Assembly (NCBI GenBank): GCA_900317835.1
Contig: ONIL01000009.1
Span: 18,809-82,808, forward strand
Source of the DNA: an uncultured Prevotellaceae bacterium
GTDB taxonomy: Bacteria > Bacteroidota > Bacteroidia > Bacteroidales > Muribaculaceae
DNA length: 64,000 nt
Reading direction: 5' to 3'
The notes under the pieces were generated by a model. It was not told the origin of the DNA and made no database searches. It saw nothing but the letters and a program-made list of their open reading frames with translations. Every line of letters starts with the position of its first letter. Position 1 is the stretch's first letter. Both the position numbers and the translations under genes were made by a program. Shown one piece after another: positions 9,601 to 16,312 of the stretch.

Positions 9601-11589
9601 ATGCTGGAATTCCTTGAAGTGTTCTGGTTAAGAGACGGATTTGATATAGTTTGTGGTAATCCACCCTGGATTAAGTTGGAGTTTGATGAGGTGGGGATTA
9701 TTTCTGAGAAATACCCAGAAGTCGCTATTCGTAGAACTTCTGCACCCAATGTGCGCCGTAAACGAGACGAATTATTTACGACGAATCCTAATCTTGAAAA
9801 GCTTTATAGAGATGAAGAAACAGAGAATGTTTGTTCTGGTATTTTTATGAACGCCTATCAGAACTATCCACTGCTTGTTGGTCAGCAAACTAATCTGTAT
9901 AAATGTGTACTTGAGAATGGATTCTCGATGATGTCTGACATGGGATATATGGGTTTGCTCCATCCTGAAACTGTATATGATGATCCCAATGGGCAGCCAT
10001 TAAGAAGAGAAATATATAAACGATTGAGGTTCCATTTCCAGTATCAAAATGCGCTCAATCTTTTTGCTGAAGTTGCTCATCGAGAAAAGTACAGTACAAA
10101 TATATATGGTTGTCACAGAGAAGATATTTCTTTTGACAACATTAACAATCTATTCCATCCATCTGTGATAGATTCATGCTTTGCTCATGACGGTCATGGT
10201 AATTGTGGTGGAATAAAGGTTGACGGAGAATGGAATCTTCAAGGTCATAAGGATCGAATTGTTCATTATGGTTTAGACGAATTAAGAATTCTTGCTGATA
10301 CATTTGAAGATGGAAATAATCCTGATACAGTTAAATTGGTATCAATTCATTCACGGGAAATCTTAAAAGTGTTGAAAGCGTTGTCATTATCACCTTCTCA
10401 TGTTCGAGATTTTGATTCACGTACAACAGTAGCATGGGACGAAGCAAACTCTGTAAATGATGGAACAATTGTCAGAAAAACTTGTGAACCTCGTTTATCT
10501 GAGTATGAAGCCATTTATAGTGGGCCCCATATTTTTGTTGGGAACCCATTATATAAAACGCCTCGTTCAAAATGTATTAACAAAGCAGATTATGATACAA
10601 TTGATTTAGTAAAGATATCAGATGACTATATAGCAAGAACTAATTATGTACCAGTTATAACTAAACAATCATTTGTCTCTTTGATCGAGGGGTTTGTGAT
10701 TGGTCGTGACGGCGATGGTAAAGAAATAACAGATAACTGGATTGAGCATTATAAGGTAGGATTTCGCAAAATGCAAAATCAAGCAGGAGAGCGCACTTTA
10801 ACTGGCGCCATTTTACCGCCTAAAGTATCACATATAAATGGTATAGTCTCTATTACTTTTAGCAACAAAGATAACCTGATTGAATGTGCTGGATTATCCG
10901 CTTCACTTGTATTAGATTTTTACGTCAAAACAATTGGTGCTCAGAATTTGCAAAAAGAACGGATTAATTCATTCCCTCTTGGAATTGCAGAAAAATTCAA
11001 AACGTCTCTTTTTGTTCGCACACTTGAACTCAACTGTCTTACCAAGTATTACGCCAATTTGTGGGAAGATATGTGGCAAGAAGAGTACAAGCAAGAGAAA
11101 TGGAGCTTAGAAGATGTGCGCTTAAAGCCGTTTTCCGAACTTTCAAAACAATGGCAAATGGAAACGCCGCTTCGCAGCTATTTTGAGCGCCGCCAGGCAC
11201 TTGTAGAGATTGATGTCATTACTGCCATGGCATTGGGTTTGAGCCTACAAGATTTGGAAATGATATACACGATACAGTTCCCTGTACTCCAGCAAAACGA
11301 AGATGACACATGGTATGACGCTGAAGGTGATATTGTCTTTACCTGTTCAAAAGGTTTGACCGGGGTGGGTCTAACCCGTCCCCAATGGGAAGAAATGCGT
11401 GGTGAACTTAGCGCTGATGGTATGACCTACGCAGGGTCCGCCCCCACCTATGTCCACACTATTGATCCCTCACGAAGCGAGCTCTACGGTGGCCAACAAG
11501 TGACCTACGTCGCCCCCTACACCCGTTGCGACCGCATCGCCGACTACCGCCGCGCCTGGGTCCACTTCGACAAAATCTTCAACTTGTAA
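6625..11589 (+). CDS. Giant N6-adenine DNA methyltransferase, DrmMI/type IIG-PglX-like
   Basis: A 1654-residue protein with the gamma-class N6-adenine methylase signature. SAM motif I is E588-PAMG-592, an acidic-loop segment follows (YGVDLNPTAIELGKLSLWL), and the catalytic motif is N1012-PPW-1015. Motifs I and IV are about 420 residues apart, an unusually long insertion. The N-terminal 550 residues have no obvious nuclease site, so a pure methylase protecting self DNA, or a restriction-modification fusion, both remain possible. The segment after NPPW, which should contain target recognition, is much poorer in GC than both flanks. The last about 40 residues (ELYGGQQVTYVAPYTRCDRI) recur in the relic ORF at 12541-12792. 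It follows the SNF2 gene by 12 bp and belongs to the same operon. Confidence 0.85.
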   Translation: MADNIKYRFIQNVGDYFPSGYFSEDFIDKVKKASGLSSEEFSALNKPFVALRKTYEAYKNYIINTNPRVKDAIRHTHDFHTALLKILGYSTENPYEQFYSVNEEEGAVVPVRHVLTRGGRTSMLIMEMQHLIKTDENEPAGLFEQRYNVNVDGKMTEQTVKHQRFYAGQWSEVFSLPSDLHVSPAIINKAIDALFLLPPERRPHYILMLAGNMVFLLDVEKWNRGAYLQFSLDELYSQASISAYRDYLALFHTMVCKQTLAADSETVLMERLVEDSYKSAYEVTKDLKDGVEHSVEMLANEALYYWKRNDNLPVADYTDDTFANEVKDDCIQIVYRLLFIFYAESRDELEILPTNDEVYNQGYSLEKLRDLEKVPLLSQSTRDGFFIHESLSRLFKLLSTGYNDNRNLGDKSFSVRHIDSPLFDDRRLHHLGGVKFRNVAWQDIIRSLSLSHTERQVGRISYANLGINQLGSVYESLLAYRGFYAEEDYIEVHKAGDPADGTYLVPYSRMDDFTPDEILQDENGNPVILKEGTFVYRLNGRDRQKSASYYTPEILTRSTVKYTLKSILDDVRDGKRKATDLLDLKILEPAMGAAAFQNEVVNQIAEAYLIYRQEEKRKDGSGNWRISPDKYRDELQKVKAYIATHNVYGVDLNPTAIELGKLSLWLNVIHKDMETPFFSNRLALGNAVIGAWLKVYNRNEVIASPGRGNRLILNKWWEKAPHKIKFRKNGVNRSVNEVYHFLLPDNAMLAVRSIREQKAANPVAHRRMTDIIKDWTAPISAQDFVRLQRISAKIDVLLKEYFQFQTSIENLTQNKMAVWGVPGNPVIAFDSYAEKERLNDVRYRHDNAYYRLKMVMDYWCSLWFWEYDDTKDLPTRVDFWNDIEAMLDVIDDKLDYRTARALGKQPISRDRNGNPALFAEPHPGNLFEQPTVSEGGAVNYDTQRTDEESEIVRLTKEQILTEVHGARTTLFDNSHRYKIVKRLSNRYHFFHPMLEFLEVFWLRDGFDIVCGNPPWIKLEFDEVGIISEKYPEVAIRRTSAPNVRRKRDELFTTNPNLEKLYRDEETENVCSGIFMNAYQNYPLLVGQQTNLYKCVLENGFSMMSDMGYMGLLHPETVYDDPNGQPLRREIYKRLRFHFQYQNALNLFAEVAHREKYSTNIYGCHREDISFDNINNLFHPSVIDSCFAHDGHGNCGGIKVDGEWNLQGHKDRIVHYGLDELRILADTFEDGNNPDTVKLVSIHSREILKVLKALSLSPSHVRDFDSRTTVAWDEANSVNDGTIVRKTCEPRLSEYEAIYSGPHIFVGNPLYKTPRSKCINKADYDTIDLVKISDDYIARTNYVPVITKQSFVSLIEGFVIGRDGDGKEITDNWIEHYKVGFRKMQNQAGERTLTGAILPPKVSHINGIVSITFSNKDNLIECAGLSASLVLDFYVKTIGAQNLQKERINSFPLGIAEKFKTSLFVRTLELNCLTKYYANLWEDMWQEEYKQEKWSLEDVRLKPFSELSKQWQMETPLRSYFERRQALVEIDVITAMALGLSLQDLEMIYTIQFPVLQQNEDDTWYDAEGDIVFTCSKGLTGVGLTRPQWEEMRGELSADGMTYAGSAPTYVHTIDPSRSELYGGQQVTYVAPYTRCDRIADYRRAWVHFDKIFNL

Positions 11590-11594
11590 AGACA

Positions 11595-12539
11595 ATGACA
11601 AAAGAAGTTTTATATAAGCGGCTATCGTTGGTTAAGTATCTTTACCAACAAGGAGTAGAAACATCATACAAGGCCGATGCTATTGCCGGCTTCTCTATTT
11701 TGCAGTTCCATGATGCTGTTGAAATGTTTCTATTACTGGCATTGGAACACATGGGGACAAGTGCACAAAATCAGACAAACGCTAAATCAAAGATGTTCTT
11801 AATGAATTTCTTCGATGTGCTTCAAGGCATAACGATGAAACCTGCCATCAATTCCTTGAATTTATGTAGAAATGCGATTAAGCATAATGGGCAGTTCCCT
11901 TCCAAAAGTGATATTGAAAAACATCGAGTTAATGTTGGGCAATTTTTTGTCTATCATAGCAAAGAGTTCTTTGATATCGATTTTACATCTGTGTCATTAA
12001 TAGATTTGGTGTCATTCACCCAAACTCATTCGTTCCTTGTTGATGCGCAAAAGTGTTTGGAAAAAAACAAATTCTATGAATGCCTCGTTGAATGCAGTAA
12101 GGCATTCGATTGCCTATTAAGAGAATACAATAGTAGTAAGTTTTACCGCTTTAAGAATATCTTTGAGATAGGTGAAGAATGCGATAAATCATACGAGCGT
12201 TTTGTTAATGCAGCAGCAATTGACAATAGTTTTGGTCGCCATAATAGATGGTTTGAAAAAACATCAAAAACCATCAACAATGTTAGACATATTCAGCAAT
12301 TGATGTTAATGGGTGTTGATTGCAATCGATATGTGCTGTTCAATGCAGTTACACCAGAATTTCATTATTGGCCCGAAGAAGATAAATATGACATATACCC
12401 TCAACAAGATTACATGGAGAATATTGTATACATGACAAAAGATACTTGTGAGATGTGTATGTCGTTTATCATAGATACAGCCTTGAAATTTCAGAATCTT
12501 GATTTTGATGTTTCTAAATTTCTAAAGAAGGAAGGTTAA
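11595..12539 (+). CDS. HEPN-like protein with RX4H motif
   Basis: The ATG at 11595, 5 bp after the methylase stop, is preferred over an upstream in-frame start inside the methylase gene, giving 314 residues. The N-terminal half is all-helical and contains R92-NAIK-H97, the RX4H motif that forms the ribonuclease site in HEPN proteins, within the context SLNLCRNAIKHNG typical of that fold. The C-terminal half (residues about 130-314) is helical and unrecognised. HEPN ribonucleases often act as the toxic effector of defence systems, so an RNase activated by the neighbouring sensors is plausible, but this is inference. Comparison of the neighbouring sequences suggests this gene is an accessory insert between methylase and GHKL gene. 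Confidence 0.6.
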   Translation: MTKEVLYKRLSLVKYLYQQGVETSYKADAIAGFSILQFHDAVEMFLLLALEHMGTSAQNQTNAKSKMFLMNFFDVLQGITMKPAINSLNLCRNAIKHNGQFPSKSDIEKHRVNVGQFFVYHSKEFFDIDFTSVSLIDLVSFTQTHSFLVDAQKCLEKNKFYECLVECSKAFDCLLREYNSSKFYRFKNIFEIGEECDKSYERFVNAAAIDNSFGRHNRWFEKTSKTINNVRHIQQLMLMGVDCNRYVLFNAVTPEFHYWPEEDKYDIYPQQDYMENIVYMTKDTCEMCMSFIIDTALKFQNLDFDVSKFLKKEG

Positions 12540-12540
12540 T

Positions 12541-12792
12541 ATGATTGTAAATTCAGCGATAGAATACAGAAAGTGGGTTAAAGACAAAGAAGTTCGACCC
12601 GATGTTGACGAGAAAAGCATTGTTATCATTTTTCGAGTCTCTTCTTTCACTAACACCTGCACCATAGACCAGGCCCGCAGCGAACTCTACGGTGCCCAGC
12701 AACAAACCTTCGTAGCTCCACACACCTGCTGCGACCGCGTTGCCGACAACCGCACCGCCTGGGTCCATTTTGAGAAATTGTTTAACAACTAA
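12541..12792 (+). pseudogene. Chimeric relic: 5' end of a GHKL gene joined to 3' end of a methylase gene
   Basis: This 83-codon ORF has two origins. Its first about 28 residues (MIVNSAIEYRKWVKDKEVRP) match the start of the GHKL protein at 18877 (MKVNSAKIYRQWVKEKEIRP). Its last about 43 residues (ARSELYGAQQQTFVAPHTCC ... AWVHFEKLFNN) match the end of the methylase at 6625 (SRSELYGGQQVTYVAPYTRC ... AWVHFDKIFNL). About 12 unrelated residues lie between. A deletion that ran from the start of one GHKL gene to the end of a second methylase gene produces exactly this. It is unlikely to be functional, although it is open and begins one base after the upstream stop. Confidence 0.8.
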
Positions 12793-12804
12793 TTATTTAG
12801 AAGT

Positions 12805-14034
12805 ATGGCTAGTAAAGTTTTAGTTATTGCTGGAGTCGGCGTAGTAATACTAGCAGCAGGCGGCGGCTTCTGTTATTATAGATCAAGAGCGCAGAAGAAT
12901 CTTCAAAAAGAAGTGGACAGATCACTTCCGAAACATATTAATAAACTAATAGACGAAGCAATTATGAGTGTCAAGGCCGACGCTGACAAGTCTAAGATCC
13001 AGCTGACAAGAATTGATAGTGATAAATTGGACCCTTCGAAATATGAAGAAATATCGATTAGCCCCAAAGAGGCAAATGATTGGGCGTCATTTTTATCAAG
13101 CATAGGCAGCGAAGCCATTAAAGCAGGCGCTACAGGTGAGGCTTTTCAAGGCCTGCTCAGATGCGATGTCCCACTTACTGAATTAATAAGGGTGAAAGGT
13201 GATCCAAATGCCATGCGTGGCTTAGTTTTTAAAGATGGAAGCATCTCAAAACACGCATCATTCACTGAGGCCAGCTTTTCAAATATGGCTCCACTTTTGA
13301 TATATCAGTGCATGGCTGCAGTTACTTCCCAATATTATCAACAAATTATCACTGAGCGTCTAGATGCAATAGAGTCTAAATTAGACAAGATCCAAGCTTT
13401 TATTGAAGAGGAAGATCGCGCGAGATTAATAGCTGCTTATAATCGCTTTGTTGAACTGAATAAAAAAAGTCATTATGTCGATGCAGATATGCGAAAAGTA
13501 GAAGATAGTTCATACGACGTGGAAATCCTCAGAGTGAAGTATCGCAATTTACTAAATTCGATTAAAGTTGAAGACCTTCGTATATCTTTTAAATGGTGCG
13601 ACAAAAAGGAAGCAGAAAAAAAGATAAAAGCGCTTAAGAACTCTAAGTATTTTGAGATACTCGAAATAGCGATGCAAGCCGAAGTGTTATTTTTTATTGC
13701 TGCTGTACTCTCAACAAAAGTGGCTTTATCTATGGGCAATGAGGAAGATGCAAAGATTTGTTCTGATAGATTAGTTCTTAATTTTTGGGATGAGTATGCA
13801 GAACAGTTCCATAGAATAAAGCACGACGTTATCAAATACCTCGAGCTCGAAGCAGAATCAGCACTCCTTCAAAAAGATGCAATAACCGAAATGGTGAATG
13901 AACAAAAACGTGTTTTTGACGAAATGGAGAAGACTATGAAAATGATACAAAGTACACTGGATTGTAAAACTAGTCTTTATGTCAAAATTGAGGCTGACGG
14001 CTCAATGAAACAATACATTTCATTAAACCAGTAA
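12805..14034 (+). CDS. Membrane-anchored coiled-coil protein of unknown function
   Basis: A 409-residue protein. Residues about 4-25 (VLVIAGVGVVILAAGGGFCY) form one N-terminal membrane helix, followed by a basic stop-transfer (RSRAQK), so the bulk is predicted to be cytoplasmic. The rest is mainly helical with heptad-like stretches near residues 190-215 (ITERLDAIESKLDKIQAF) and in the C-terminal 70 residues. A second hydrophobic segment (EVLFFIAAVLSTKVALSMG, about 295) might insert into the membrane. The family is not recognised. In a defence operon a membrane protein is often the membrane-damaging effector; this is only a suggestion. It follows the relic ORF by 12 bp. Confidence 0.6.
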   Translation: MASKVLVIAGVGVVILAAGGGFCYYRSRAQKNLQKEVDRSLPKHINKLIDEAIMSVKADADKSKIQLTRIDSDKLDPSKYEEISISPKEANDWASFLSSIGSEAIKAGATGEAFQGLLRCDVPLTELIRVKGDPNAMRGLVFKDGSISKHASFTEASFSNMAPLLIYQCMAAVTSQYYQQIITERLDAIESKLDKIQAFIEEEDRARLIAAYNRFVELNKKSHYVDADMRKVEDSSYDVEILRVKYRNLLNSIKVEDLRISFKWCDKKEAEKKIKALKNSKYFEILEIAMQAEVLFFIAAVLSTKVALSMGNEEDAKICSDRLVLNFWDEYAEQFHRIKHDVIKYLELEAESALLQKDAITEMVNEQKRVFDEMEKTMKMIQSTLDCKTSLYVKIEADGSMKQYISLNQ

Positions 14035-14296
14035 ATTTCATTTTGCTACTAAATTAAAAATTTTTCATGTTCGGTCAAGCCATTGCAGTGACCTTCAATA
14101 AAGACTATAACAGACAGAATATATTAAATGATGCTGATACACTACATAGTTGACGGTAAACCATGTGAAGACTTAGGGTCATTTTCGTCTTTCACTCTGT
14201 TATTCGTGTTAAATAAGAACGGGCGCTGCTCCTTATCCCTCTTTGAAAAAACTTCAACAACCAATAAGAATAATTAATAACTAAAAATATAGACCT
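14035..14296 (+). other. 262-bp gap with two very short ORFs
   Basis: Two tiny frames are open here: 28 codons from ATG 14067 (MFGQAIAVTFNKDYNRQ) and 49 codons from ATG 14128 to TAA 14277 (MMLIHYIVDGKPCEDLGS). Neither resembles a protein I know, and they overlap, so they may be remnants of a lost gene. No clear promoter or terminator is seen. Confidence 0.3.
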
Positions 14297-16279
14297 ATGT
14301 CAAATACAACTAGTAATACACCACAACAGAATTCTCTGGAGCTATTAGCGATACCAGAGCTTTGTGAAAAGAATTTCTTTATTCCTGATTACCAGCGTGG
14401 CTATCGTTGGGGAAAACGTCAAGTCGAGCAGTTGCTCAACGACATTTCATCCTACTTCGCGAATGGGAAGGGCGATTTCTATTGCCTCCAACCCATTGTG
14501 GTCAGACGCATGGATGATGAATTGGTAGAAGAGTTTAAATTGCATTCCGAGACAGATAAAAATACCTGGTATGAAGTGATTGATGGCCAACAACGCTTGA
14601 CCACCATTCACATCATCATGGCTCTGTCAAAAGTGTTATTGCATCAAACACATGATAAATCCATATATTATCAGACACGTCCTATACTCAGTGAGATTTA
14701 CAAGAGTTTTAAGGTTGATTTTAAGGACTTCTCAATTTCTGCTGATACCAGCGTGAATAAATTTGATGATATTGACTCGTGGCACATTCTTCAGGCAGCC
14801 AACACCATTATGAAGTGGATGAAGAATTATCAAACCACAACAGATGCTTTGCAGAATTTCATCAATTTCAATGTTCAGTTTATGCATGATAAGAATTCTG
14901 CCAAGTCTGTCCAAGTCATCTGGTATGAGCTCAAGGATGGTAGCAGTCCAGTTGAGACCTTCAAGCGCATTAACGATAAGAAGATATCGTTGAATAATGC
15001 TGAATTGATACGTGCCATGTTCCTTTCGGATTCTGCTGAATTTGAGTACGATCAAAATCTTCTAAACAGCTATGATGAAGAAGTGAGGCCAGTTGTGATA
15101 TCCAAAGAAAGAGCGGCAAGACAATCGCATATTATTGAGCAATGGGATATTATCGAAAAGCAACTGAGGCAATCCGATTTCTGGAATTTTATTAAAGATG
15201 ATGGTAAGAGCGAATCCTATAGCTGTCGCATAGAATATCTCTTTGATTTGATTGCAAAGAAAAAAGAAGATGAAAAGGACGAAATAGCGACCTATTTGCG
15301 CTTCGAAGAACTTGTTGAGAAAAAAGAGGAAGGTGTTGCTGGGTTGTGGAGCTTATGGCTCAAAGTAGAAAGCTACTTCAATACGTTGCAATCATGGTAC
15401 CAGAATCGTGAATTATACCACAAGATTGGCTTCTTGATTGCGGAGTTGGGCAGCAAAATGTTGATTGATTTACTGGATGAGTCATCGAAGCAGACAAAAT
15501 CCTATTTTAAGAAAGACATTAATTGGCGCATCAAAAAGCATATTTGTCTTGATGTGAACAAACCAGATGACATATATACATATAGTTATGATGATCCAGC
15601 GCAGTATAAAGCCTTAAAGAGAATCTTGTTTTTCTTTAACGTGGAATCTACCAGGATTTCAACAACGCAACATTATTTCCCGTTTGAGTTGTATAAGGAT
15701 AAAGAGTGGACCCTAGAGCATATACATGCCCAGAATTCAGAGCGCATTGACCGGACCGATAGGGAAAAATGGAAAGAATGGATTGAGGAGAACCTGAAAG
15801 TGCTCAGGCGCCTGCAAAGTAGAATTGATAGCAGTTCACCGTATGATCCGACTGCTTTGATTAGTGACATGAATAATAATCACCTGAATAGACTCAACAA
15901 CAAGAAAAAGAGCTATGGCTTTAAAAATTTCAGCACTTGCTTTGATAGCGTAACAGCCTACTACAATAGAATGGCGATAAAGGACGGTGGTTCATCAGAA
16001 ATCCACAGTATCTCGAATATGGCATTATTGAGCAATGTGGTAAATTCCAGCATCAGCAATTCGGTATTCGAGGTGAAGCGCCAACTCATATTAGAAAAGG
16101 ATGCAGCAGGCGAATACATCCCCTATTGTACGCGACTGGTATTCTTGAAGTACTACAACAAGGGAGATACGGATTTTAGCGTCAAGCAATCCTTTTACTG
16201 GAGCAAAAAAGATAGAGAAAACTATCTTGCTGCGATCAAAAAGGTTCTTAATGAGATACTCAGTAGTGTAGAACCGTGA
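14297..16279 (+). CDS. DUF262 plus HNH (DUF1524) protein, GmrSD-like
   Basis: A 660-residue protein with the two-domain plan of GmrSD modification-dependent enzymes. The N-terminal DUF262 domain shows FIPDYQRGYRWG (about 28-39) and the ParB/Srx-like nucleotide motif D96-GQQRLTT, with FKRINDKK further on. Near residue 470 the DUF1524 HNH segment reads EWTLEHIHAQN with His475 and His477. In GmrSD the DUF262 domain hydrolyses NTP and the HNH domain cuts modified DNA. Motifs for both are present, so activity is plausible. It stands 33 bp before a second DUF262 gene. Together they may form a restriction module inside the operon. Confidence 0.8.
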   Translation: MSNTTSNTPQQNSLELLAIPELCEKNFFIPDYQRGYRWGKRQVEQLLNDISSYFANGKGDFYCLQPIVVRRMDDELVEEFKLHSETDKNTWYEVIDGQQRLTTIHIIMALSKVLLHQTHDKSIYYQTRPILSEIYKSFKVDFKDFSISADTSVNKFDDIDSWHILQAANTIMKWMKNYQTTTDALQNFINFNVQFMHDKNSAKSVQVIWYELKDGSSPVETFKRINDKKISLNNAELIRAMFLSDSAEFEYDQNLLNSYDEEVRPVVISKERAARQSHIIEQWDIIEKQLRQSDFWNFIKDDGKSESYSCRIEYLFDLIAKKKEDEKDEIATYLRFEELVEKKEEGVAGLWSLWLKVESYFNTLQSWYQNRELYHKIGFLIAELGSKMLIDLLDESSKQTKSYFKKDINWRIKKHICLDVNKPDDIYTYSYDDPAQYKALKRILFFFNVESTRISTTQHYFPFELYKDKEWTLEHIHAQNSERIDRTDREKWKEWIEENLKVLRRLQSRIDSSSPYDPTALISDMNNNHLNRLNNKKKSYGFKNFSTCFDSVTAYYNRMAIKDGGSSEIHSISNMALLSNVVNSSISNSVFEVKRQLILEKDAAGEYIPYCTRLVFLKYYNKGDTDFSVKQSFYWSKKDRENYLAAIKKVLNEILSSVEP

Positions 16280-16312
16280 TGAAATTAACAACAAGATTAA
16301 ATCAAGAAAATT

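Noticed and set aside
11526-11594. Upstream start for the HEPN-like gene inside the methylase gene
   Set aside because: It would overlap the methylase by more than 60 bp, and the extra residues are Arg/Pro-rich out-of-frame sequence. The ATG at 11595 fits the close spacing of the operon.
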